Below are positions 8,476 to 17,066 of a stretch of DNA of 64,000 nucleotides, one piece after another. The notes under the pieces are model-generated. The model saw only the letters and a list, made by a program, of their open reading frames with translations. It ran no database searches and was not told where the DNA came from. The position numbers and the translations under genes are program-made. Position 1 is the stretch's first letter. Each line of letters starts with the position of its first letter. The stretch comes from Teredinibacter turnerae T7901 (GTDB lineage: Bacteria > Pseudomonadota > Gammaproteobacteria > Pseudomonadales > Cellvibrionaceae), in the NCBI RefSeq assembly GCF_000023025.1, contig NC_012997.1, positions 4,914,392 through 4,978,391 on the forward strand, written 5' to 3'.

Positions 8476-8809
8476 TTATTTTAAGGTTACATTATTTATG
8501 CTAATTCGATCAGAATCCTGGCAATATTCGTCGCTACCATAAAAGCTAAGAGTCTTTTCAGCGGTTAGAGATACCAAATACAAACTTTGAATATTTTTGT
8601 AGTGCGGATCTTCTTCATTTATAGACACCCACTCACACTTCGAATAGCCATCACTAAATCTTAACCGAAGGCACGGCCCGCCTTCAGGACTGCAATTGCC
8701 ATTGCTACGAAAATAAGATATTTCTTTAATTGCTGCCCCCCCATCCGGGATCTTTCTGAACAGTCGTCAATAGTATTACAGTAGAAAACAATACTAGATA
8801 TTTGTTCAT
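8476..8809 (-). pseudogene. Exported two-cysteine family member, copy 8, frameshifted
   Basis: From 8809 an N-terminal signal-like segment reads MNKYLVLFSTVILL, then the frame stops shortly after a run of seven G (coding strand; C run at 8736-8742). In the next frame the rest of the protein continues to 8476: IKEISYFRSNGNCSPEG, then YKNIQSLYLVSLTAEKTLSF, then DEYCQDSDRI. The last parts match the family's Cys / helix / Cys layout. Removing one G restores about 110 residues. Either a true homopolymer mutation or a sequencing error in the run would explain it. Confidence 0.7.
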
Positions 8810-8835
8810 ATTCTATATTTATTCCAAATTTAAGC

Positions 8836-8924
8836 TAACTCCAAGCACTAGGTCCGTAATATAGGCGCAAAGCGCCAAAATGGAGGTCCAAGCTGTGTAG
8901 CGGTTGTACCTGTGCTTTGTTAGC
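8836..8924 (-). repeat. attC site with mutated left core
   Basis: CCAGCACAGG-type site with TAACTCC instead of TAACGCC; central GGCGCAAAGCGCC; right end TTTGTTAGC. Confidence 0.7.
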
Positions 8925-9246
8925 TATTGACTACGATAGATTCTATTTTGGGATAACTACCGGCTTGCCCTCCACAACCACTTACCCAAAAGGACACTTC
9001 TTTTTGGGCCATTTGTGCTGCAAGAATACTTGACACTATTGTTTGATAATTAGAATCTCCGCTATTGATAGCGTACCAATTTGGCTTCTCACAACCGAAT
9101 GTTTTCGTTGATTGATTATCAATTCGTACCATCGTCCACGCACCGGAGGTATAAGAGGTTATTATTTTTCCTTGTGTGGTTGCTTCGCCGGCTTCAACCC
9201 AATTAGTTGCTAACAAGGCAATTAATACTGCGCTAATTTTTCTCAT
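8920..9246 (-). CDS. Small exported cassette protein, two-cysteine family, copy 9
   Basis: A 108-residue protein with a signal peptide (MRKISAVLIALLATN, cleavage near VEA). The mature part contains GKIITS, a first cysteine in FGCEKPNW, then IVSSILAAQMAQKEVSF and a second cysteine in VSGCGG, and ends PKIESIVVNS. This is perhaps the clearest example of the family because of its clean layout. Its stop codon lies in the attC core (GTTA). Function unknown. Confidence 0.76.
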   Translation of the reverse strand: MRKISAVLIALLATNWVEAGEATTQGKIITSYTSGAWTMVRIDNQSTKTFGCEKPNWYAINSGDSNYQTIVSSILAAQMAQKEVSFWVSGCGGQAGSYPKIESIVVNS

Positions 9247-9334
9247 TTCCAACTTATAACCCTCTAAAATGATGTTTAGTTAACGCCGCTAGCAACGACC
9301 GTAGTGGAGGCGCGAAGCGCCGGAACGGAGGCTC

Positions 9335-10480
<1,146 letters not shown>

Positions 10481-10493
10481 CGCTTGTTATGCA

Positions 10494-10901
10494 CTAGTGC
10501 TCATTTCCTTGATATATCCACATCGGCTCGGACTTGCCAGCACGTGAAAAACCTACCGAATTATAAAAATCTATTGCCCTACCATCTGCAATAAGTATTT
10601 GTTGGTGAAATTCTTTATAAATGGAATGCATTGCCTCCATCATTTTTCTTCCAACGCCTTTACGATGAAAATTTGGATGTACGAGCATATGCGGGTAGTA
10701 CACCACAAGGTGTCCATCAGACAGCGCGTTGCACAAACCAACTAACTTTGAATCAACGCGACCAGCAATGACGGTATGAGAACCCTCCAATGCAGCCATT
10801 AATTCTTTAGGTTTTTCTGCAGAAGACCAGCCATTTGACTGATATAGAGATACAACCTCTTCCTCTTCTAGCTTTCCATTAACTGTAATTTCTATTTCCA
10901 T
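10494..10901 (-). CDS. GNAT-family N-acetyltransferase
   Basis: A 135-residue acetyltransferase. The acetyl-CoA binding motif A is visible as LVHPNFHRKGVGRKMMEAM (R/QxxGxG/A pattern), preceded by the VVYYPHML strand, with the motif-B-like region IDFYNSVGFSRAG after it. It would transfer an acetyl group from acetyl-CoA to an amine; the substrate cannot be told. GNAT genes are frequent passengers in integron cassettes. The stop lies just after the attC right end that flanks the IS1111-type element. Confidence 0.88.
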   Translation of the reverse strand: MEIEITVNGKLEEEEVVSLYQSNGWSSAEKPKELMAALEGSHTVIAGRVDSKLVGLCNALSDGHLVVYYPHMLVHPNFHRKGVGRKMMEAMHSIYKEFHQQILIADGRAIDFYNSVGFSRAGKSEPMWIYQGNEH

Positions 10902-10923
10902 TTCCTGAATTCTTTTTTATGCA

Positions 10924-11033
10924 TAACGCCGCTAGAACCTGCACTGCGTGCGTAGCGGATTTTTGGTGTATTGTGGCGCAGCCACACCAAAAAGGAGCGT
11001 AGCATGCAGTGTCAGGTTGCTAGCTTGGTTATG
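10924..11033 (-). repeat. attC site
   Basis: TAACGCCGCTAGAACCTGC ... GCAGGTTGCTAGCTTGGTTATG-type arms pair over ~20 bases; the centre carries GTGGCGCAGCCAC. Near-identical to the site at 21273. Confidence 0.93.
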
Positions 11034-11036
11034 TGT

Positions 11037-11384
11037 TTACGTTCGCTTTGCGTTTGGAGTAACCATAAAATACTCCTTCCTTGTAAACTTACCCTCCCCA
11101 ACGAGCCTAAAACATTTTTTACCGTTTTTGGGGTGTGGGTAATACGCCCATTTATGCCTTTCTTTATTCTGAATATTTTCCTCTGGTATCCATGTGCAGT
11201 TCTGCTCTGGATATACCTTGGCCTTAAAATCCGGGCCCACTTCCATTTCCTTTTCCATACGCTGCAGCAATGATTCTTTTAGAAACACCCATAGATCTTT
11301 ACCTGCCGCAGATAAAAAGCCTTTAAATAGCACACTTAAACAGAAAACTACCAAGGCTATAATTACAGCATTTTCAAATTCCAT
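11037..11384 (-). CDS. Membrane-anchored cassette protein, unknown function
   Basis: A 115-residue protein with one N-terminal transmembrane segment (residues ~5-27, AVIIALVVFCLSVLFKGF) and a charged soluble domain with aromatic residues (WAYYPHPKNGKKC). No signal cleavage site, so probably inner-membrane anchored. No family recognised. Complete cassette with attC sites at 10924 and 11412. Confidence 0.65.
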   Translation of the reverse strand: MEFENAVIIALVVFCLSVLFKGFLSAAGKDLWVFLKESLLQRMEKEMEVGPDFKAKVYPEQNCTWIPEENIQNKERHKWAYYPHPKNGKKCFRLVGEGKFTRKEYFMVTPNAKRT

Positions 11385-11411
11385 GTTTTACTGCAACTCC
11401 TGATTTACACA

Positions 11412-11523
11412 TAACGCCGTGCAGCAGCGGCCGCAGTGGAGGAGCTTGTTTTTTGTGGCAGCGTAGCGTTTAGCCACGAAAAACAAGCTCCGAAACGCAG
11501 GTCCTGCTGGCTGACTTGGTTAT
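11412..11523 (-). repeat. attC site
   Basis: GTGCAGCAGC-type site with GGCAGCGTAGCG centre; ends CTGACTTGGTTAT. Belongs to the family A cassette to its right. Confidence 0.92.
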
Positions 11524-11832
11524 AAAAGCTTACGCGACAAGCCCAAATTATTGGGACCAAACGACCCTGCTCCATATTAAATACAACTACTCACTTTAAA
11601 TGTGCGATGAGAACACCGCGCAAAACTACCAATTATGTACAAAACCCAAACGAATGCGAATAGAACGACCGGTACCAATTAGGATCTAACTCGCTCTCCG
11701 AGAGCCCGAACCACATTAAGAACCCTACAACTTCAAGCGAGTGAAGCCCCAATTTAAGCCTCCAAATCCCTAGCTACCCGATAGCGATTAACCAAAACAT
11801 AGCGCTTCAAAGTTAACGTTTCCGACGCTTTA
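11524..11832 (-). other. ORF-less cassette, family A
   Basis: The 309-base body between attC sites has stops in all frames in both directions and aligns over its full length with seven other close copies. Conserved blocks include GACCGGTACCAATTA, ACTCGCTCTCCGAGAGC (self-complementary) and TTAACCAAAACATAGCG. A short stem is formed here by CTTCA / TGAAG, where other copies have ACTTGC / GCAAGT. A small RNA or regulatory role is possible; no product was recognised. Confidence 0.75.
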
Positions 11833-11944
11833 TAACGCCCTGCAGCAGCGGCCGCAGTGGAGGAGCTTGTTTTTTGTGGCAGCGTAGCGTTTGGCCACGA
11901 AAAACAAGCTCCGAAACGCAGGTCCTGCTGGCTGACTTGGTTAT
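11833..11944 (-). repeat. attC site
   Basis: GTGCAGCAGC-type, nearly identical to the site at 11412, as expected for neighbouring duplicated family A cassettes. Confidence 0.92.
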
Positions 11945-12252
11945 AAAAGCTTACGCGACAAGCCCAAATTATTGGGACCAAACGAACCTGCGACATATTA
12001 AAAACAACTACTCACTTTAAATGTGCGATGAGAACACCGCGCAAAATTACCACGACCTTCAAAGCCCAAACGACCGCGAAGAGAACGATCGGTACCAATT
12101 AGAATCTGACTCGCTCTCCGAGAGCCAGAACCACATTAAGAGCCCTACAACTTGCAGCAAGTAAAGCTCTAATTTAAGCCACCAAATCCCTAACTACCCG
12201 ACAACGCTTAACCAAAACATAGCGCTTCAGAATTGAAGCTTTCGACGCTTTA
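11945..12252 (-). other. ORF-less cassette, family A
   Basis: 308-base body in direct tandem with the preceding family A cassette. Contains the perfect palindromes GCTCTCCGAGAGC (12113-12125) and ACTTGCAGCAAGT (12150-12162). No conserved frame. Confidence 0.75.
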
Positions 12253-12345
12253 TAACGCCCAGCACAGGGGCCGCAATACAGGCGCGAAGCGCCGAAATGG
12301 AGGTCCAAGCCGCGCAGCGGCTGTGCCTGGTGCTGATTGTTATGC
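12253..12345 (-). repeat. attC site
   Basis: CCAGCACAGG-type short site (~93 bases) with central GGCGCGAAGCGCC and GCCGCGCAGCGGC; ends GATTGTTATGC. Confidence 0.92.
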
Positions 12346-12713
12346 ATTGCTCTGCCGATCACGACCAACCCCGACGAAACTACTTAAGAGCCTGCGAAAT
12401 GACAGCTCCCATTTAAAACCAAATACCAAAACGACGCCGACATTCCCGACGATTAAGCACCTCAAACAAAGGCACTCACTACATACCTTGCACCTCACTA
12501 GGTGACATAAAGTCGTCCTAACCACCTAGAAGTTTCACTACGATCTAATGCAACTTTATTTGACCGCATAATTGGTGCAAACACTAACAAAGCCACCCCA
12601 CGAATAACGCGACCGAAGGTGGCGTTACCCAACACTAAATATTGCGTACCAATGGTTTCGCAGCTTTCTCAAAGCCAACTAGCCAGAGTTTCATTTAAAG
12701 GCTCAGCGACGTA
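12346..12713 (-). other. ORF-less cassette, family B
   Basis: A 368-base body without a conserved reading frame, one of five copies. Shared blocks: CCTCAAACAAAGGCAC, GCAACTTTATTTGACCG, CGACCGAAGGTGGCGTTAC and the end GAGTTTCATTTAAAGGCTC. In this copy the left arm of the inverted repeat (AAATAAAGTTGC elsewhere) is altered to CATAAAGTCG, making it the most diverged copy. Function unknown. Confidence 0.7.
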
Positions 12714-12823
12714 TAACGCCTTTGTAACAGGCATTTTTTGTGTAGTGGAGTTTTGCGGTAAAGTGGCGAAGCCACCGCAAAACGGAGCGTAGCAAAAATT
12801 GTCCTGTTGACAAATTTGTTAGG
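12714..12823 (-). repeat. attC site
   Basis: TAACGCCTTTGTAACAGGC type, centre AGTGGCGAAGCCACC, ends CAAATTTGTTAGG; twin of the site at 27023. Confidence 0.92.
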
Positions 12824-13352
12824 TTTTTTCATTGCAAACCGCACTTAGCTTACGCAAACCTTTAACTGTTTCTAGCTGTAAAACTAGTTTCCCGTCGGTG
12901 GTATAGTACTTTACGTTACCACCTTCTTTTAACCAGAGCTGATGAGATGCAGTTTGCTGTAACTTACTCCCAACTTTAAAGTACGAACCGTTCTTTTGAA
13001 TGTTACATTCTTGCCTATAAATCTGTACCACTGGATTGTTTGGATAGTACCAAAACTCCACATACGAAAAAGCTGAACCATCGTTTGACAGATACCCTAC
13101 AGAGTACCCGCTCGGATTATACGAGGTAGACCATGCAGGAACTATATTCGGTGCCGGACTAGAGACATAAAAGCCTTCGTATACGTTAAGAACCCATTCA
13201 TCTTTCCACGGCTTCTCTGACTTTCCCTGCCGGATAATTTCCGCACTCCATTTTTTATTCTCCGACTGAACAATAAACTCGTTCCAATCTGGCGGTTGAT
13301 CTGCATATGAACAGATAGAAAGAACGAGAAATATTAGTACGAATTTATTCAT
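12819..13352 (-). CDS. Exported cassette protein, unknown function
   Basis: A 177-residue protein with a signal peptide (MNKFVLIFLVLSICSYA) and a mature domain rich in aromatic residues and beta-strand patterns (WVLNVYEGFYVSS, FSYVEFWYYPNNPVVQIY), ending with a single cysteine (SAVCNEKT). Predicted periplasmic or secreted; no family recognised. Start set at 13352, the ATG of the signal peptide; longer frames run back into the attC and are artefacts. The stop overlaps the attC at 12714-12823. Confidence 0.7.
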   Translation of the reverse strand: MNKFVLIFLVLSICSYADQPPDWNEFIVQSENKKWSAEIIRQGKSEKPWKDEWVLNVYEGFYVSSPAPNIVPAWSTSYNPSGYSVGYLSNDGSAFSYVEFWYYPNNPVVQIYRQECNIQKNGSYFKVGSKLQQTASHQLWLKEGGNVKYYTTDGKLVLQLETVKGLRKLSAVCNEKT

Positions 13353-13360
13353 GCTAAACC

Positions 13361-13476
13361 TAACGCCTTGTTCAGCTGCACATACTGCGGAGAGCGTTTT
13401 TGTGTAAAATTGAGCGCAAGCGAAATACACAAAAACGAGCGCAGCAGTATGTGTCTGCTGAAACAATTTGTTATGT
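13361..13476 (-). repeat. attC site
   Basis: CTTGTTCAGC-type site with GAGAGCG / GAGCGCAGC arms, ends CAATTTGTTATG. Confidence 0.92.
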
Positions 13477-13478
13477 GT

Positions 13479-13691
13479 TTACTTACACCCAGTTAATGCT
13501 GCGCATTCATTGCACATACCGTTTACATTCAACTTCAGTTCGTCTGCAATTGAAGAAAAGTAATATTGCGACCGAACATCTTCTCTAAATTCAACGATAA
13601 GAACCCCGGGCTTCAACCCTTTAGTGTGGCAAAACGAACACTCATTCATAAGCCTTTCAGGAATCTTACTCATATTACAATTTTCGGTCAT
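13479..13691 (-). CDS. Small cysteine-rich (zinc-ribbon-like) protein, copy 1
   Basis: A 70-residue protein with a CSFCHTKG pair near the N-terminus and a CNECAALTGC group at the C-terminus, which together could bind one zinc ion. No other domain seen. The whole cassette gene recurs at 16722-16934 with essentially one residue difference (Y versus H in the middle). Start at 13691 (MTENC) or the next ATG (MSKIPER, 13673). Function unknown; the CxxC pairs suggest nucleic-acid or protein binding but nothing more can be said. Confidence 0.7.
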   Translation of the reverse strand: MTENCNMSKIPERLMNECSFCHTKGLKPGVLIVEFREDVRSQYYFSSIADELKLNVNGMCNECAALTGCK

Positions 13692-13705
13692 TTGTCCCGT
13701 ACACT

Positions 13706-13819
13706 TAACGCCCCGCTCACCCGCACATATTGCGGAGAGCGTTTTTGTGTAAAGTGGAGCACAGCGACACACAAAAACGAGCGTAGCAATATGTGTCGGT
13801 GTGCAGCGGTTTGTTATGT
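13706..13819 (-). repeat. attC site
   Basis: CCGCTCACCC-type site with GAGAGCG arms and GCAATATGTGTCGGTGTGCAG right arm, ends GTTTGTTATG. Confidence 0.9.
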
Positions 13820-14179
13820 TTTTGCAAAATACACCCTATAAAGTAATACGGATACCGGAGGTATTGTTATGATAAATATAGAATAAAGCCAAACCGATGC
13901 ACCGATTAAACCCAAGAACACCAACATAGAAACATTAACAACCACGATTGACAGAAGCTTTTGTTTCCCGGCAAAAAAGCTTATGAAAGCCAATACCAGC
14001 ATTAAAACTCCAGCGCCCAAAGTATTAAAAATGGCTGCTAAAGTTAATGGTTTTGGCTGTTCTCCATGAGCACCTACGTCTCCGATAAAAAGTATTAGAA
14101 AGCAGTTAGCTGCAATCAAACCGAAAAGCAGCATTAAAAGCCAATAAGTGTATGTCGTTACATACAACCAATACCTCAT
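13814..14179 (-). CDS. Small integral membrane protein, unknown function
   Basis: 121 residues with four clear transmembrane segments: near residues 10-32, 48-67, 75-95 and 97-116. Loops are short. No family recognised; one of many small membrane proteins in this array. The last codons overlap the attC core at its left end. Confidence 0.7.
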   Translation of the reverse strand: MRYWLYVTTYTYWLLMLLFGLIAANCFLILFIGDVGAHGEQPKPLTLAAIFNTLGAGVLMLVLAFISFFAGKQKLLSIVVVNVSMLVFLGLIGASVWLYSIFIITIPPVSVLLYRVYFAKT

Positions 14180-14201
14180 AGTTGACAGACTCGATTAAAC
14201 A

Positions 14202-14337
14202 TAACGCCGCGTTAAACGGCAGACAAAGTTGTGGTGCTTTTGTGCGATAATTTGCGAAGCAAATGCACAAAAGCAGCGCAGCTTTGGCTGTCCAGCGAAG
14301 GGCCGAAGGCCCGTAGCGAGTTTGAACGCTTTGTTAG
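14202..14337 (-). repeat. attC site (long type)
   Basis: 136 bases, begins TAACGCCGCGTTAAACGG and contains GAAGGGCCGAAGGCCC plus AATTTGCGAAGCAAATGC; ends GCTTTGTTAG. Twin of the site at 24773. Confidence 0.9.
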
Positions 14338-14812
14338 ATTTTCTTTTCATCAAAATTACAAGAGTTGCTTACTTCATTTTTCTTATTATGTTTCAAAAGT
14401 GACTTTTGAATTAAAGTTAGATCACCAGTAAAAAAACGTAAGAACTTTTTTTGATTGTAATAGACAGCCATAAACAGAGGCTGACCTGCAGCTCTTGTTG
14501 CTTGTACCGCCAACTCAAATGTTCCACAATTGACTCTACCAACGATTGAATCGTAACCTTTTTGAAGTTCAGGACTTATTTTCCCGACGGTTAAGATTGA
14601 AGCTTCATATTTATTTAAATAGAGGCTATTAAATACAATTTCGTTAGTTTGCTTTCTTCGGTATCTAATTGAAGATAATTAGGAAAGACTAAAACGGTAT
14701 CAAATATCTTTATATCAATTCCATCGTGTGCTTTGACTGATTGCACTAGTGAAAATATTAATAAAAATATTCCTGATCGTATAGTTAAAGCTATATTTTT
14801 ATTCATATTCAA
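14334..14812 (-). pseudogene. Exported cassette protein broken by a frameshift
   Basis: The frame from 14812 encodes a signal peptide (MNMNKNIALTIRSGIF, cleavage near VKA) and about 40 mature residues, then stops at LYLIASI. In the adjacent frame the protein clearly continues (VFNSLYLNKYEASILTVG, then CGTFELAVQATRAAGQPL) to a TAA at 14334-14336 that lies within the attC core. A one-base indel near 14640-14655 explains this and would give a protein of ~158 residues. No family recognised. A sequencing error cannot be excluded. Confidence 0.68.
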
Positions 14813-14815
14813 ATC

Positions 14816-14924
14816 TAACGCCGCAAGCAGTTGCGGCTTTGTAGTGGATTGTTTTGCGGTAGCGTAGCGTTAAACCGCAAAACAAGGAACGGAAAAGCCG
14901 TCAGACTGGCTTGCATTGTTAACC
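14816..14924 (-). repeat. attC site
   Basis: TAACGCCGCAAGCAGTTGCGG type, centre TTGCGGTAGCGTAGCG; ends GCATTGTTAACC. Confidence 0.9.
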
Positions 14925-14926
14925 CT

Positions 14927-15337
14927 TTAATGCACTTTCAATTCTGACTCACGAATGATATTGATTGCATCATTGCGCGCCTCGTCAGATTCAGTACAGA
15001 TGGCGATAAAGTTTGCTTTTATTGACCACCCGTCTTCCGTAAGACCATTTAACTCGTTTGCTCTTGACTCCTGAATTTGGTTCATATCAGAAGTTAATAC
15101 ATGAAAATGGATATCTCCATCACACTTTTCTTTCCAATACTTTTCAAAACTATCCAATACCACTTCTGGTGTTCTTGAAAGCACTGCTATTGTTGTGAGA
15201 AAGCTAACCTCATCAATTGATATCGGAGAGTCATCGTCTCGCCCTTCAAATCCTCTATCTAAAAGGATGACGCTTTCATCGTCATTAAACTCTTCAGGAA
15301 TAGAGCTCGCTTCAAATATATAAATAATCGGAGTCAT
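14927..15337 (-). CDS. Cytoplasmic cassette protein, unknown function
   Basis: 136 residues, acidic, no signal peptide or membrane segment. It begins MTPIIYIFEASSIPEEF and has a two-layer alpha/beta-like pattern (GDIHFHVLTSDMNQI, SIKANFIAICTESDEARNDA). No family recognised. Start at 15337 after a weak AGAGATTG; a longer frame to 15370 overlaps the attC. It lies downstream of an unusually short attC. Confidence 0.62.
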   Translation of the reverse strand: MTPIIYIFEASSIPEEFNDDESVILLDRGFEGRDDDSPISIDEVSFLTTIAVLSRTPEVVLDSFEKYWKEKCDGDIHFHVLTSDMNQIQESRANELNGLTEDGWSIKANFIAICTESDEARNDAINIIRESELKVH

Positions 15338-15354
15338 ACAATCTCTAAATAGGT

Positions 15355-15395
15355 TAACGCCGTGCAGCATCGTCAGGTTGATAACTTTGTTATGG
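15355..15395 (-). repeat. Very short attC site (41 bp)
   Basis: Starts TAACGCCGTGCAGCA and ends CAGGTTGATAACTTTGTTATGG; the central ~70 bases present in other GTGCAGCAGC-type sites are missing. Both outer cores are intact. Confidence 0.75.
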
Positions 15396-15920
15396 ATTTT
15401 TTATATGGACTAATTTGTTTAAAAATCTACTCAAATTACGCGCCACCTCAGTATTAGGTATTTCAACTATCTCTACGATGCTACCATCTTTAACTTGTAA
15501 AAATACCACATCTCTCCAAGCTGACTCTGCATATGACCGCCTTTTCACTCTAAAATGTTGAATGTCTGAAAAGTTATAAAGATACTTAACCAAATTTGGC
15601 TTCCTTCCTAGCACTTTAATATTGTTATCTGCGGTATCGATCAATAGGCCACTTCTAACGTAAAAAGCGTACTTTAATCCATTAAAACGCCCGACCAACC
15701 ACATTAATGATAGAATTTGGAACAGAGTCGAAAATCCAGTCTCATACCAAAGAATAACTGGGGGGATTAGAAGGACAGCCAGCTCAAATATCATCTCCCT
15801 TCTTAATAGGTAAAAGGTTTTCAATTCCAACACGCCATCGTCGTAGTCCAAAAACACGCCTTGGGTAAGCGCTTCTGTCTTTATAAGATGCAAATGATAG
15901 GTAAAGTCTGCTTTTTTCAA
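15390..15920 (-). CDS. Membrane-associated cassette protein, unknown function
   Basis: About 176 residues with two hydrophobic segments (FELAVLLIPPVILWY and FSTLFQILSLMWLVG, residues ~50-85) separated by a very short turn, then a soluble C-terminal region with strand patterns (HFRVKRRSYAES, VVFLQVKDGSIVEIVEI). The layout recalls proteins with a membrane hairpin followed by a PH-like domain, but this is a shape resemblance only. No ATG is available near the cassette start; a TTG at 15920 preceded by AGGGCG is the most reasonable start. Confidence 0.6.
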   Translation of the reverse strand: MKKADFTYHLHLIKTEALTQGVFLDYDDGVLELKTFYLLRREMIFELAVLLIPPVILWYETGFSTLFQILSLMWLVGRFNGLKYAFYVRSGLLIDTADNNIKVLGRKPNLVKYLYNFSDIQHFRVKRRSYAESAWRDVVFLQVKDGSIVEIVEIPNTEVARNLSRFLNKLVHIKNP

Positions 15921-15935
15921 TTTACGCCCTATGCA

Positions 15936-16063
15936 TAACGCTCCGCTAAGGGGCCGGAGCTGTGTTGATGGTTTTGTGCGAGCGTAGCGGAAAAGCACAA
16001 AACGAGCAGCGCAGCGGAGGTCCAAGCAGCGACAGCTGCTGAGCCTTGAGCGGCTTGTTATGT
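15936..16063 (-). repeat. attC site (long type)
   Basis: TAACGCTCCGCTAAGGGGCC start, GCGAGCGTAGCGG centre, GCGGCTTGTTATG end; 128 bases. Confidence 0.9.
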
Positions 16064-16588
16064 GATTGTGCACTTTCTAAATAGATACGATACATTTGTA
16101 TACGCGACAGTACCGATGAGCACCCCTTCAGCATCACTTCCAGATTGCCTAAAAGCACATTTTTCTAAAACTTTTGTTGATTCCACGTTGGGTTCAGTGA
16201 CGTTTGCCACCACTGTTTCGTAGCCCAGAAATAATGCATAGTCTAACACTGCTTTAAGCGACTCAGTAGCAAAGCCTCGACCATGGAATTTTGGCAGGAA
16301 CATAAACCCAACCTCGACTTGTTTTTGGTTAGATGTATTTCTGAAACCAGTTACACCTAAAAATTCATTCGTTTCTTTTAGGTAAACAGCCAACGCTAAC
16401 CAGTGGGACTGCTTAGTATCCCAATCCTTTATGCGTGACTCGAAGGAATTCTCGACTTCCGCTGCTGACAAAGGATCAAAACAATACCTTGTCACATCAT
16501 CATTTGTAATGAGACGCTGAAAATCAGCGCAATCCTTTCGCGTTAGCTGCGAAAGAATTAGCCTCTCAGTTTTTAGTTCGTGAGCCAT
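16058..16588 (-). CDS. GNAT-family acetyltransferase, RimJ/RimL type
   Basis: A 176-residue protein that matches the Acetyltransf_3 layout from its first residues: LKTERLILSQLTRKDCADF, then WLALAVYLKETNEFLGVTGF, then the acetyl-CoA motif A VEVGFMFLPKFHGRGFATE, and NVESTKVLEKCAF near the C-terminus, where family members carry N..S..vleK.GF. Such enzymes acetylate N-termini or small amines; the actual substrate is unknown. The TAA stop lies in the attC core. Start at the ATG of MAHELK; the frame continues upstream into attC and is discounted. Confidence 0.9.
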   Translation of the reverse strand: MAHELKTERLILSQLTRKDCADFQRLITNDDVTRYCFDPLSAAEVENSFESRIKDWDTKQSHWLALAVYLKETNEFLGVTGFRNTSNQKQVEVGFMFLPKFHGRGFATESLKAVLDYALFLGYETVVANVTEPNVESTKVLEKCAFRQSGSDAEGVLIGTVAYTNVSYLFRKCTIT

Positions 16589-16603
16589 GATCTCGGTTTC
16601 ACA

Positions 16604-16719
16604 TAACGCCTTGCTCAGCTGCATATACTGCGGAGAGCGTTTTTGTGTAAAATTGAGCGCCAGCGAAATATACAAAAACGAGCGCAGCAGTATGTGTCTG
16701 CTGGAGCAATTTGTTATGT
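16604..16719 (-). repeat. attC site
   Basis: CTTGCTCAGC-type; nearly identical to 13361, 25353, 27566 and 31201. Confidence 0.92.
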
Positions 16720-16721
16720 GT

Positions 16722-16934
16722 TTACTTACACCCAGTTAATGCTGCGCATTCATTGCACATACCGTTTACATTCAACTTCAGTTCGTCTGCAATTGAAGAA
16801 AAGTAATGTTGCGACCGAACATCTTCTCTAAATTCAACGATAAGAACCCCGGGCTTCAACCCTTTAGTGTGGCAAAACGAACACTCATTCATAAGCCTTT
16901 CAGGAATCTTACTCATATTACAATTTTCGGTCAT
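16722..16934 (-). CDS. Small cysteine-rich (zinc-ribbon-like) protein, copy 2
   Basis: Near-perfect duplicate of 13479-13691 (70 residues, CSFC and CNEC/C cysteine groups); the middle tyrosine of copy 1 is histidine here. The left attC is of the same type in both, but the right neighbour attC differs, as expected if the cassette (gene plus its own left attC) was copied as a unit. Function unknown. Confidence 0.7.
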   Translation of the reverse strand: MTENCNMSKIPERLMNECSFCHTKGLKPGVLIVEFREDVRSQHYFSSIADELKLNVNGMCNECAALTGCK

Positions 16935-16948
16935 TTGTCCCGTACACT

Positions 16949-17048
16949 TAACGCCCCGCAGCAGCATCCGGAGTGTAGGAGTTTGCTGTAGCTTTTAACC
17001 AAAAAAACAAGCTCCGAAACGCGGGTCAGCTTCACCAACTTGTTATGC
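16949..17048 (-). repeat. attC site
   Basis: TAACGCCCCGCAGCAGC type with a shortened centre lacking a good palindrome; ends AACTTGTTATGC. Confidence 0.8.
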
Positions 17049-17066
17049 GCCGCTCGAAATCCAGGG

